Below, one piece after another: positions 53,806 to 60,750 of a stretch of 64,000 nucleotides of DNA. The stretch is from Acholoe squamosa. Lineage: Eukaryota; Annelida; Polychaeta; Phyllodocida; Polynoidae. The stretch covers positions 42,351,560 through 42,415,559 of the forward strand of contig OX439043.1 of assembly GCA_949317995.1 (NCBI GenBank), written 5' to 3'. The translations under genes were made by a program, and so were the position numbers. Each line of letters begins with the position of its first letter. Position 1 is the first letter of the stretch. The notes beneath the pieces were generated by a model. The model searched no databases, had not been told where the DNA came from, and was given only the letters and a program-made list of their open reading frames with translations.

Positions 53806-56800
53806 TTTTGTAAAAATACGTCATGATAGGTTCTACTGCTGCAGGCACAAGTTTCTGTATATTAAAATTGATATTTTCAGAAATAGGACGTGTCTACCTA
53901 GCTTGTTTTCGCACATTCTCGTTGTTTACAAGACCTTCTAATTTTCTATTTCACATGAATAAATATCTCAATTGATTACTTACAGGTAAAACAGCCTCGT
54001 CCTGTGGGTTTGAGGAGGAGTCCATATGTGGCTTCATGCAGGCTGACAACACCACAGACTTCCACGACTGGATCCGGCACAGTGGTGCCACCCCGTCAGG
54101 GTGGACGGGACCAAGAAATGATCACACCTGTGGCAATGACAGAGGTGAGTACTCTCTGATAGGAGGATGAGGGAAATGCCCCTGGGTGTGTTGGATGTGG
54201 ACATACATAATTTATATGATTTAGGATGTACAAAAGGCCCACAGGTCATCAGTAACCCGGTGGTCATTTTATCGATAGAATGACCACTGGTGGTCATCCT
54301 ATCAATATGATGGCTACTGGAACTGAATCTATGCTGGCTACTATAGTACCTGACCTACCTCGTAAAGGGGAGGAGGGAAGGGGGGGGGAAAGGAATGGAA
54401 GGATGGGAGGGGAGGTGAAGCGAAAAGGAATAAGGGGAGAGGAGGAATAGAGGGGAGGAAGCGGGGAGGAAGGGAAGGGAAGGGAAGAAGGGAAGGGAAG
54501 AAGATGCTGGCAGAGATGCCACATGTGGTCATCCTATTGTTAGGACACACATTATGTTACCAGTGACCAATGGGCCTGACGTGCATCCTATAACACAGGG
54601 ATGCCCACAAGCAGTGGGCATACCTATTATACAGGATGCACGTAGATGGACTGGGTGCACCCCCATGCTGTAGTTTGGTATCGTCTTATTAGGGTTTTTT
54701 AATTAATGGCGACCTAGATTACTGAAATATGCCCCAACTGCGCCCCCCTCTGAACCCAAGCGATAAAAGCATTTTTAGCAGGGCACTAATAGTAATACAC
54801 CTTTGCCCCTTGGCTACCTGTTTGAATGCGGTTATTTAAATCAGACGAATATATGGAGAGTTATACCGAAACACTCGAAAGAAAGCTAGGAAGCAAGCCA
54901 GACTCAGAGTAGGACGTATAAATGGACGAGCCCAGATGTAAAATAATTAAAAAAATAGCAACACAGGGGAAAGAAAAAAGTGCACATGTAGGAAAATGAT
55001 TGATATGGGTACCCGGATAAGTGAAGTAGTGGTGTAATTTATCATAGTGTTTGACGAGTTAGTTACAGAGCGGCTCCCGCCTCTGTGTCTTTGTTTGACA
55101 AGCTGTCAGATCGTTTCTTACTACTGCCATAATCACAACTGTCTGCATGCATCAAATGTAGGAGTAGGGTGGGCGTCAAGTCACCCCCTTCTATCTCCTC
55201 TTGTCACAATGGGTATCATATGGTCTAGTGATAATGCATCTGTATGTATTTTTGAATACGCCAGGACGAAGACTGAAAAATCTTGCTGTCGACTCTTGAA
55301 TGCCTCTTTACCAAACACCGATCAATTGCTTTCAATAATAAAAAAAAAATAAGAAATTCGTTGAATGGCTTCATTAGCACAAACCGCGCTACTGAGACTG
55401 ATCATAAAAGCCCCTACACTTTATAGGCTGCAAAACACTAATTATTTTTCCACTGTTGGCCTATATAGCATATTGGCAAAAATAAAATATGCATGCACAT
55501 TTCTGGGCTTAGCCACTATTATTTTCTTGTAGGCACACATTTTTCCCATTAATTCAGGGCCATGAGATGTGGTACAATGTAATTAACTTTTCCGCTATCG
55601 GCTGTAGAGTGCGGACATACCCAAATTTGGGGGTTTTGCAGTGAATGATTTCAATAAATTCTCTAATTAAATAGAGTGCACCCCCCTCAACTTACCATCA
55701 AATATCAGCCTGAATAACACTCAAATCAATTAATATACACTCTAAGGATTAATTTGATGCCTGGTTTGCCTACCCACTGTCAGATTTTAGACCAATAATC
55801 TTTGTACAACACCCTTCAGTGCGGAGCTAAAAAGTGTCTCCTGCTGCCACCTCCCGTCAATTGGTGTACTGCAACCTATAGCCCACAAGCGGTAGGTTAT
55901 GGTTCCTACACTAGAGGGAAGCACATGCTGGATCCAGTCCACTAAGACTCTGAGTCGTGTACAACTTTTCCCACAAGAGGTTAGCACTGTGCATTAAGTC
56001 CCACCGCCCTAGTCTGTCTGCTCTTGATTTAGTTACAGCAGGCTCAGTAGGCATGATACCGATGACAGCGGTTTAGCTAGTCCTCAGGGCTACAGTGCCT
56101 GCCGCGTCCGCGCTGACCTAAATACGCGGACTCTACGCGGAGCCTCCCGCGGTGAGCATAGGTGCGCGGGCGTAGTGGTAGTCCTCAGGACTATAGCTAA
56201 TAATTCTTAGTCCTGGGGACTAGGTGATAGTTTAGCCCACAACTAAACTATACCGGTCAAGTCCTGGGGATAAAAGCATAGTCCTAAGGACTAAAGCCTA
56301 GTCCCCAGGACTAAGAATATGAGGATATTGTCCTAGGGACTAATTGTACATTCCCATGAATAACCCTGCAGACCCCATGACTTTGTATAAGACTGTGCTG
56401 TTAGTCTCCAGGACTAAGCTTTTAGCCCTGGGGACTACTTCATAGACTCAGGGACTACTTGTTTAGTCCTGAGGCTACAAAAACATCTGCCTAGTCCTCA
56501 GGACTATTGCATGTGGTTCTGAGGACTAATTCATTGATTGATGTCTAATGTAGTTTGACTAGGGATGTAGTCCCCAGGACTTCAAATTTAGTCCTGAGGA
56601 GTACTTCAAAGTCCCCAGGACTGCTCTGTGTAGTCCCAGTGACTAAAGATACAGTCCTGGGGACTAGAACATTGTCCTTGGGACTAGAGACACAGTCCTT
56701 GTGACCAATGCCCTAGGCCCCAGGGGTGCCTGTCAACATGTTTGTACAGTCAAATAGGTATAGCCCTGGGCGCAAAAAAGCAGCCATTGTTCCATAGTCC

Positions 56801-59620
56801 CTGGGATAGAACATTAGGCCTGAGGACTGTATAGTGGTCCTCAGGACTAGTCAGTCCAGGACTAGACCATTATATCTGTAGTCCCCAAGACTAGAGAAAC
56901 AGTCATGGTCCCCTGGGGATTAGATTCATAGTCCCAGGGCTACCTCTGTTTGGTCCTGAGGACTAAATATATACTTACCTAGTCCTCAGAACTAAAGTAA
57001 AGTCCCCAGGACTATTATCTGTAGTCCCTAGGACTTTCAGCGCGGACGCGGACGCGGCAGGCGCTTTAGTCCTGAGGACTAGTTAAACCGCTGTCATCGG
57101 TATCCTGCACTCAGTAGACTATATTATCGACTATCGTAATATTTACCTCGCGTATTTATAAGGCGCGACTTATATGCGAGGATTTGCCGCGCCTTATAGA
57201 ATGTACCTTGTAGGCCTGTACTATAGAACAGTATAAGAAAACCACCCTCAGTGTGCAATTTCCTTCAACTCAGTGTGCGCCTTATATTAAAGCGGGGTGT
57301 CTATATTGTACGTGACGTACGTGTATATTACGGTAGTTTGGTGATTGGAGTTGAGACAGACTTATAACGGAGATATGCCCTATATAATCTTTTCATCGTG
57401 AATATTTTTAAGGAAACATACATGTATACATAACCAATTAATGTGCTGTTTGCTAGTGATTGCATAGCTTATAATAACATACTTCATCACTTGATGTGAC
57501 ACAATTTCTTTATGTGAATGGGGGACCAATGTAATCATTAGAACGAATAACAAAATAATTATAGGTAATTAATTCCCATGTTTCTATCTTCAGGTCACTA
57601 CATGTATGTGGAGGCGTCAACCCGGGGCGAGGGACAGACAGCTCACCTCATATCTCCCAAATACCAAGGGATGGGAGAACAGTGTTTGGAGTTTTACTAC
57701 CACATGTACGGCCGTGATATAGGCACTCTGCATGTATATACACAGGTATACTATGTTATTTGCTGCATTTTCATAGAATGATTTGCCGATACCCCCCTCC
57801 GATACTTAGGAATCTCGTTAGGGCCTTGGTATCAGAGAAATTCTATGCTCTGTAGTATGGACCTCTGAGCATGCCATAGATACTTAAATGTATGGGAGAC
57901 AGTGGTCCTTGCTAGACTTTGATTTGTGTGGGCAATGTCTGCGAGTCCATGTATAGGGCCTACGTCTTAACTACGAAATTTCATCTTTGAGTCCTTCATT
58001 GGGAATGTTTATTACTAAGAAAAGATCGTTTCTGCATCTGAAAGACATATCTTAGCCCCAAAGGATAAGCAATGATACAAACTGTCATACTAGGATTTAT
58101 GACCATATTTCATTACCACAATACATAAATAGCCAATAATACTCTCGGCTATTTCCTGCAGAAGTCTGATACTTTGTGGATCACATTTTAACAATGATGT
58201 CCTTTTAACCTAATAACCTGTACATGCAGTGTATTGATTTTGCCCACTGGTAAGATAATGTATGAGTCCTCCTATCAACAACTCTTCAAACAACATTGAA
58301 ACCCCCTGGTGGAGATCGTATAGCCAATATTGGGCCATTATTGGGCCAGTGGTCAAGCTACCATTGGCCCAATATTAGAAGTGATATGTTGGCTCAATAT
58401 CGGAATTTGAATAATACATCAATGTTCTTTTTGGCTAAGGTAAGCGTCTGTCCCAAAGCATCCTGGGGAGCAAGCAAGCAATGCCCGTTTCTGTAGTAGT
58501 GGGAGAGAGTTCCATTGACTTACACTAGGGTATCTGTGGTTAAGCAATATAGCATCGAGCAATGACACTAGGTGTCACGCAAGAGCCGTGGTAGGAACCG
58601 GTAGGAAGGAACTTGTCTAATAGCGCAAACAGCAGTTGTTTGCCACTATAAAGCAGAACAGTTTGCAGATTTTTTTTTGCCGATGGGCGTAACGAGCGAA
58701 AGTGTGACAAACAGGTAAATACTCATAGGCAAGGACATTTGTCAGGATGTTAAAATGTATTGCAGGCAAGGGTATTTGTCAGTATGTTAAAATGTATAGT
58801 AGGCAAGGACATTTGTCAGTATGTTAAAATGTATAGTATATTGTATCTCAAAAAGCATTGGTCAACAAAACACACAAAAGCGGAAAAAGCACAAACACAG
58901 AACAAATTGAAATAATAAGAAATGGTTAAAAATGATTATCATGCTGCATTTGGACACTTACTATACCCTTCAGGTTGTTGACGGTGAGGAATTCAACCCA
59001 CTTTGGAGGGCTTATGGTAACCAAGGCAACCTGTGGACACAGGCACGAATCGCCATCCCTGTGGAGGTTGTCAGAAAAGGATACAGGGTGAGTATAGCAC
59101 CTAGTCAAATGCCATGTGCGGTATTCGTTATATCATCACCTGATCACTACATTGGAAAGTTAAATACATTAAAAAAAGATTCAGTGAGAAATAATTCTTA
59201 AACAAAACAGGTTATTGACTTCAGTTGAAATTCTGCTCAATGTGAGGAATCCACATAAGCTGATGCTTTCTGAGCAATATTTCGTTACCTGGAATTGAAA
59301 AGAATGAAATGGATGTGATATTACCACTTCAAGTCAACAATTAAAAGATGAGAGGGCCTACACATGACTTACTGTAAACATGTTTTACCATCATTCCTTT
59401 CTATCTAGTATAATGTCCGCTGATTACAATTCCATGAGCTTTCCATTTCCAGATTATATTCGCCGCCATCTTAGAATATGGTTACCTTGGTGACATGGCT
59501 ATTGATGACGTCAGAGTGTTTGACGGAGAGTGTTACCACGTCATGACAGTCGAGGAGATGTCGGAGAAGTTTAACATAACGTTCCCTCCTCCTAGCACCA
59601 CAACCACCAGGTCTCCATGA
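26144..59620 (+). CDS. Secreted coiled-coil/MAM-domain protein, five coding exons
   Basis: Predicted 512-residue extracellular protein. Coding exons are 26,144-27,089, 53,986-54,144, 57,594-57,745, 58,974-59,087 and 59,453-59,620. Every junction is GT/AG and the phases agree (1, 1, 0, 0). The ATG at 26,144 has A at -3 and G at +4 and opens a signal peptide ([16 protein letters not shown]). An in-frame ATG eight codons upstream has poor context. Domains: signal 1-26; segment with Cys33, 40 and 50; short coil about 65-100; Pro/His-rich linker about 108-150; long coiled coil about 152-312; MAM domain 322-484 with [21 protein letters not shown] and AIDDV signatures and Cys322, 330, 364, 399, 484; short Thr-rich tail. 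There is no membrane anchor. MAM domains mediate extracellular adhesion and assembly. Signal, Cys segment, long coil and C-terminal globular domain recall angiopoietins, so a multimeric secreted ligand is inferred. Confidence 0.93.
28218..28307 (-). pseudogene. Decayed tRNA-like segment inside repeat copy 1
   Basis: On the - strand, CTTGGTATAGTGGACAGC matches an A-box-like sequence, followed by TTCGCCTCCTGCC and an eroded T-arm. It aligns base for base with the better preserved segment at 39,312-39,382. It is a component of the repeat and not a functional tRNA. Confidence 0.55.
28944..29012. repeat. 27-bp-arm hairpin at the end of repeat copy 1
   Basis: The arms 28,944-28,970 and 28,986-29,012 match at 25 of 27 positions (core CTGGAAATATTCGCCC) with a 15-base loop that is itself palindromic (CTGCGCAG). 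Weaker complementarity continues outward to about 28,919 and 29,058. Confidence 0.9.
31469..31512. repeat. (TG)n microsatellite
   Basis: About 22 TG units with one TTTG interruption. Confidence 0.95.
31801..32109. mobile_element. Harbinger-like MITE (family A), complete, 309 bp
   Basis: The ends GGGAGTGATAACTTTTTAAC and TTAAAAAATGATCACTCCC form imperfect TIRs of about 20 bp. TAA flanks both ends (31,798-31,800 and 32,110-32,112), the 3-bp target duplication expected of PIF/Harbinger elements. The interior is rich in GGGGGTCA..TTTTGACC blocks and homopolymer C runs. Related copies are at 32,554 and 45,625. Confidence 0.9.
32554..32920. mobile_element. Family A MITE, second copy, truncated and interrupted
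   Basis: Starts GGGAGTGATCATTTTTTAAC directly after TTA and matches the reverse complement of the 31,801 copy. A 157-bp family B element splits it at GCGTTACT / ATAGGTTAAAAGG. The distal TIR is missing beyond about 32,920. Confidence 0.85.
32687..32843. mobile_element. Small TIR element (family B) nested inside the family A MITE
   Basis: Begins CATGGGCATGGAAAGC and ends GCTTCCCACGCCCCTG, about 16-bp imperfect TIRs. It is flanked by TTACT and TTATT if three extra A residues belong to the element. About 93 percent identical by eye to the copy at 47,036, where the target duplication is perfect. The nesting shows that family B was mobile after this family A copy landed. Confidence 0.87.
33503..33992. 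mobile_element. TTAA-target MITE (family C), 490 bp
   Basis: TIRs start AGCTGC(C/T)ACAAGA and end TCTTGTAGCAGCT. TTAA stands outside both ends (33,499-33,502 and 33,993-33,996). The inverted counterpart at 62,367-62,844 shares the interior TGCAATGACTCCTTTCC and AGACTTTGGTTTGAACTA blocks. TTAA targets are used by piggyBac and Kolobok elements. No transposase is present. Confidence 0.88.
36248..36320. repeat. (GA)n microsatellite
   Basis: Interrupted AG tract of about 70 bp. Confidence 0.95.
38645..39558. repeat. 0.95-kb dispersed repeat, copy 2 (opposite orientation to 28,041-29,058)
   Basis: Better preserved copy. It ends, reading the - strand, with TCTCACGATT after TTTA. It contains an internal inverted repeat: AATAAGAATCCATTGATTTT at 38,998 and its complement at 39,151, about 130 bp apart. 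The tRNA-like segment is on the + strand at 39,312. The left end also carries an imperfect palindrome (about 38,650-38,725) at the same place as in copy 1, although its sequence differs. Confidence 0.8.
39312..39382 (+). pseudogene. tRNA-like segment (SINE-type head or tRNA fossil)
   Basis: TTGGTATAGTGGACAGCGAC fits the A box, and GGGGATCGATTCCCC gives a perfect 5-bp T stem with a 7-base loop and a B-box-like core. Acceptor pairing is poor (GGTCGAC against GTTGAACC) and the anticodon arm is weak, so it is not a working tRNA. Unlike a classical SINE head it lies inside the repeat, about 175 bp from one end. Confidence 0.6.
41144..41294. mobile_element. Possible hAT-like MITE fragment
   Basis: The right end reads, on the - strand, CAGGGGCGGACCCAGC, a sequence type common at hAT-element ends. 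The left end CAGGGGGGGCATTCG is a loose match. A GCTGACACCCCCTCC block lies inside. No clear 8-bp target duplication was found, so this is tentative. Confidence 0.4.
42606..43524 (-). pseudogene. Non-LTR retrotransposon (LINE) reverse-transcriptase fragment
   Basis: The - strand encodes the C-terminal half of a LINE reverse transcriptase. The polymerase motif KPKYADDIG lies near 43,250-43,276. The following thumb region includes [32 protein letters not shown] and [10 protein letters not shown], then an RR.WY.H segment and a final [29 protein letters not shown] tail ending at TAA (42,608-42,606). There are at least two in-frame stops, one directly after YADDIG and one at the usual Gly after WY. 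The 5' part (N-terminus, endonuclease, fingers) is absent beyond about 43,524, typical 5' truncation. Motif spacing fits RTE/Nimb/jockey-like clades. I do not assign the clade firmly. Confidence 0.88.
43978..44004. repeat. Perfect 27-bp palindrome
   Basis: CCAGTGGCTGTGT, one central A, then its exact reverse complement (13-bp arms). Isolated, with no array nearby. Confidence 0.95.
45622..45675. mobile_element. Family A MITE fragment
   Basis: TTA followed by GGGAGTGATCCTTTTTTTC, the family A terminus, is preserved for about 50 bp and then runs into a GATA/GA microsatellite. The distal part is gone. Confidence 0.65.
45676..45772. repeat. (GATA)n/(GA)n microsatellite
   Basis: GATA units grade into a pure GA tract ending in a G run. 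Confidence 0.95.
46215..46275. repeat. A-rich tracts
   Basis: Two poly-A runs (about 17 and 11 A) separated by a CACAAAGTCAATAATGAATA spacer that recurs, modified, near 46,312-46,334. Confidence 0.8.
47036..47193. mobile_element. Family B TIR element, complete, 158 bp
   Basis: Starts CATGGGCATGGAAAGC and ends GCTTCCCACGCCCCTG. It is flanked on both sides by GTATA (47,031-47,035 and 47,194-47,198), a 5-bp target duplication. The CAGGGGCGTGG-type end resembles hAT termini, but hAT duplications are usually 8 bp, so the superfamily is uncertain. No coding capacity. Confidence 0.9.
47430..47485. repeat. (CGT)n trinucleotide repeat
   Basis: About 18 imperfect CGT/CGC units grading into CAT. The Arg-rich + strand frame over it is a repeat artefact. 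Confidence 0.93.
48060..48154. repeat. 35-bp minisatellite, left segment
   Basis: About 2.5 units of CCATCCCTGCCTATCA..TAGCCTG.C.ACCT. The same unit, in the same orientation, resumes at about 48,885. Confidence 0.85.
48155..48830. repeat. Two opposed 27-bp minisatellite arrays forming a giant inverted repeat
   Basis: Left array (48,155-48,500): about 13 units of GGTGGTCACAGGACAACATG plus 7 bp. Right array (48,515-48,830): about 12 units that are its reverse complement (CCTGTAACCACCCTCCCCTC plus 7 bp). Each array has its own variants (AGGTGAGGAAAGG on the left, CATGCAGT on the right). RNA or single-stranded DNA could form a stem of some 300 bp. Unit length divisible by three keeps several Gly/Trp/Gln and Cys/Pro frames open without coding meaning. 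Confidence 0.92.
48885..49180. repeat. 35-bp minisatellite, right segment
   Basis: About eight units of CATCC.TCCATGTCAGATAG followed by CCTGTCTACCTGCCC. It continues the left segment at 48,060-48,154, so the opposed 27-bp arrays look inserted into this older array. Confidence 0.9.
50111..50773. mobile_element. Dispersed repeat (family F), about 660 bp, possible TIR element
   Basis: The ends are CACAGAAAAAAATC and, on the - strand, CACACAAAAAAAAAATTC. The subterminal regions are dense in TTAG/CTAA motifs (GGTTAGT, GTTAGGCAAA). The left 400 bp aligns in the same orientation with 63,234-63,560 (CCTATTCAGGCAAG, GGCATGAGGACTTTT, CTGGCATAGGA). No coding region and no clear target duplication. Confidence 0.75.
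52679..52802. mobile_element. Short TTAA-target MITE (family D), 124 bp
   Basis: Terminal inverted repeats of about 31 bp (AGGGCTGCATCCACTGC.. and TGGGGTGCGTCCACTGCC..) share GACGGATGGACCAT. TTAA directly flanks both ends (52,675-52,678 and 52,803-52,806). The right TIR contains an additional perfect palindrome around GGATGGTCCATCC. The target suggests piggyBac or Kolobok. Confidence 0.9.
53471..53650. repeat. Left arm of an intronic inverted repeat bracketing exon 2
   Basis: Starts GATGCAAGTTAGGCCCATTG and runs through TGTGTCCTAACAATAGGATG and CATCTCTGCCAGCATCTTC into a pyrimidine-rich TTCCC tract. It is the reverse complement of 54,365-54,587 at roughly 85-90 percent identity by eye. The two arms enclose coding exon 2. 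Confidence 0.9.
53702..53805. repeat. (GA)n microsatellite
   Basis: AG tract of about 100 bp with few interruptions, 180 bp upstream of exon 2. Confidence 0.96.
53986..54144 (+). CDS. MAM gene coding exon 2 (start of the MAM domain)
   Basis: 159 bp, phase 1 to phase 1, residues 316-368. Preceded by TTACTTACAG and followed by GTGAGT. Encodes [11 protein letters not shown], the first MAM cysteine pair, W and DHTC. The symmetric length means that skipping or circularising it preserves the downstream frame. The flanking intronic inverted repeat makes that possibility worth noting. Confidence 0.93.
54365..54587. repeat. Right arm of the intronic inverted repeat bracketing exon 2
   Basis: Complement of 53,471-53,650, ending GGGCCTGACGTGCATC. 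The purine-rich GGGAA part is longer here than the matching pyrimidine tract, so the simple-sequence section has expanded or contracted since duplication. A GTGGTCATCCTAT motif inside it recurs at about 54,290. Confidence 0.9.
54581..54641. repeat. Imperfect hairpin adjoining the inverted repeat arm
   Basis: GTGCATCCTATA .. ATGCCCAC, loop AAGCA, GTGGGCAT .. TATACAGGATGCAC. The outer half overlaps the tip of the exon-bracketing arm. Confidence 0.85.
56051..57109. mobile_element. 1,059-bp TIR element packed with AGTCC/GGACT palindromes, 8-bp target duplication
   Basis: CTCAGTAG occurs immediately outside both ends (56,043-56,050 and 57,110-57,117), an 8-bp direct repeat of the type made by hAT or P elements. 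Terminal inverted repeats begin GCATGATACC (left) and TGCAGGATACC (right, complement) and continue about 55 bp through GATGACAGCGGTTTA, a copy of the palindrome and CCTGCCGCGTCCGCG. The interior carries about 35 variants of TAGTCC(T/C)(C/G)(A/G)GGACTA, spaced about 20-45 bp, many of them perfect palindromes such as AGTCCTGAGGACT. No coding region. It lies wholly within intron 2 of the MAM gene, about 480 bp upstream of exon 3. Confidence 0.9.
57131..57336. mobile_element. Candidate MITE with GCGCCTTATA motifs, 206 bp
   Basis: The ends CTATCGTAATAT and (complement) CTACCGTAATAT form short TIRs. GCGCCTTATA or its complement occurs three times inside (near 57,158, 57,189 and 57,277). It starts about 14 bp after the palindrome-array element's target duplication. 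No convincing duplication of its own, so tentative. Confidence 0.5.
57594..57745 (+). CDS. MAM gene coding exon 3
   Basis: Residues 369-419, phase 1 to 0. Acceptor CTATCTTCAG, donor GTATAC, which is weaker than the others. Encodes [27 protein letters not shown] and GTLHVY, the central MAM strands, with Cys399. Read-through past the donor would add 12 residues before a stop at 57,779-57,781. Confidence 0.93.
58320..58405. repeat. Cluster of GCCAATATTGGGCC-type palindromes
   Basis: Four or five imperfect copies of (G)CCAATATTGG(GCC), in both orientations, around GGTCAAGCTACC. The design resembles the GCCAGTACTGGC motifs of the 12,916-13,903 element, but no TIR ends were found. Confidence 0.6.
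58728..58842. repeat. Minisatellite, three units of about 37 bp
   Basis: GGCAAGG(A/G)(C/T)ATTTGTCAG followed by (T/G)ATGTTAAAATGTAT, repeated three times with about 95 percent identity. Confidence 0.92.
58974..59087 (+). CDS. MAM gene coding exon 4
   Basis: 114 bp, 38 codons, phase 0 to 0, residues 420-457. Acceptor CCCTTCAG, donor GTGAGT. Encodes [12 protein letters not shown], a conserved MAM segment, followed by the IAIPVEV strand. Confidence 0.92.
59088..59452 (+). other. MAM gene intron 4, 365 bp
   Basis: Short GT/AG intron with a TTTCCAG acceptor. Nothing else is recognised in it. Confidence 0.9.
59453..59620 (+). CDS. MAM gene coding exon 5 and stop
   Basis: Residues 458-512. Encodes [20 protein letters not shown] and the last MAM cysteine (Cys484), then a short tail with an N-glycosylation site (NIT) and a Thr-rich end, stopping at TGA 59,618-59,620. 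There is no transmembrane or GPI-type C-terminus, so the product should be secreted. Confidence 0.93.
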   Translation: MIFAAILEYGYLGDMAIDDVRVFDGECYHVMTVEEMSEKFNITFPPPSTTTTRSP

Positions 59621-60113
59621 TGGACCAGCTCCAAGTAGATAAAATTGTATAATCTAGTGACTGACAAGTTGGGGGAACTTATATTGGTGGACGACATCTA
59701 CCTTATCTGAGGATGATTATGCATGGGAACTGTCACGTTTAAAACATGGCAAGAAGCTACTCGATTCCCTAAAATGGAAAAGGGAAAATCAATGTGCATG
59801 TATAAAGGATTATTTTGTCTTTAATATCACGTGTTATTCTGCAGTGGTAAACCCACTTTAAAATCAATGGAATGAAATGAGGAAATGGACAAGGTTTAGA
59901 ATCCAGGTTTTCTGCCAATTGGACGTCTAGATATATGTGCGCTTTATTAAGAATGATAAGGTGAAAATATGTTATATATCATATAAAGCAGAATGAATTC
60001 AAGTACCGGTAATTGGGCATTATGGTGGGGATTGTTTGGTTCAAGTAAGAGGAACACAAATATGAGAACTGCACATACATTGCCAAGAAACTGTACATGT
60101 GAAGGTGCGTGGA

Positions 60114-60119
60114 AATAAA
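60114..60119 (+). terminator. Candidate polyadenylation signal of the MAM gene
   Basis: AATAAA about 495 bp after the stop codon is the first canonical hexamer downstream. Cleavage would be expected near 60,130-60,145. Not otherwise supported. Confidence 0.45.
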
Positions 60120-60149
60120 ACGAGTAAATTGTACAATTGCTGCCTTAAC

Positions 60150-60688
60150 ACACTGCACTGAAATTGGAGAGACTGGAATTTTTCCCAATTTAAGAATCAC
60201 AATGCACAACAATACACTCGCGGATACAAAGCTTAACTATACAATAACCTTGGCCCAACATGCATGCAACACCGAACTCTACTCTGAAAGTACATTTCGG
60301 GTTCTGTATATGAGAAGGGGTGGGGAGAGAAATCTGCCTGTGGTGGAAGGAAACGAGCAAACATGCATGATCATGATGCATCTAGGTTTCCCTCCCCCCA
60401 CAGCTTCATGCCCGATATTTTCCACCCGTTCAAGACAAAGCTCCCGAGACTACATTGATGAAAAGTCCGAAAAGAGTTATAAACCCCTCCCAGGGATCGG
60501 CAAGGATTAGAATTCATTACAAACTCTCTAAGAAAAAGACCAACACAATTTATAGTCATTTATCCAAAATCGATATTTGACCTCCGACTCCCGGACAGTT
60601 CAGTTTCAGCCCTGGGTCAATTCTACACCGGGAGTCATTCGTACAAGACCGGTGCTTATATGACATACACATTGACCTAAAACACAAT

Positions 60689-60690
<2 letters not shown>
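60150..60690. other. Downstream flank, nothing recognised
   Basis: An open frame at 60,109-60,510 has no domain and overlaps the expected transcript end. It is not called as a gene. Confidence 0.4.

Positions 60691-60746
<56 letters not shown>
60691..60746. repeat. (TA)n microsatellite
   Basis: 28 uninterrupted TA units. Confidence 0.97.

Positions 60747-60750
<4 letters not shown>

Larger units (their letters stand above)
27090..53985 (+). other. MAM gene intron 1, 26,896 bp
   Basis: Bounded by GTAAGT and a TTACAG acceptor, joining phase 1 to phase 1. It separates the whole coiled-coil region from the MAM domain, so the two modules are encoded on opposite sides of one very long intron, as in exon shuffling. 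It contains at least six MITE copies of four families, a LINE fragment, two copies of a 0.95-kb repeat, several microsatellites and a composite minisatellite. Stretches not listed separately (for example 29,060-31,468, 33,993-36,247, 36,321-38,645, 39,559-41,143, 44,005-45,621, 49,181-50,110 and 50,774-52,678) show no supported gene or repeat. Confidence 0.9.
54145..57593 (+). other. MAM gene intron 2, 3,449 bp
   Basis: GT/AG intron holding the right arm of the exon-2 inverted repeat, a hairpin at 54,581, the 1,059-bp palindrome-array element and a MITE candidate. Between 54,645 and 56,040 I recognise no gene or repeat. Confidence 0.9.
57746..58973 (+). other. MAM gene intron 3, 1,228 bp
   Basis: GT/AG intron. 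It contains GGCCAATATTGGGCC-like repeats (58,320-58,405) and a 37-bp minisatellite (58,728-58,842). Otherwise nothing is recognised. Confidence 0.9.

Noticed and set aside
60109-60510. 133-codon open frame downstream of the MAM gene
   Set aside because: No recognisable domain or splice context, and it starts at the presumed polyadenylation signal.
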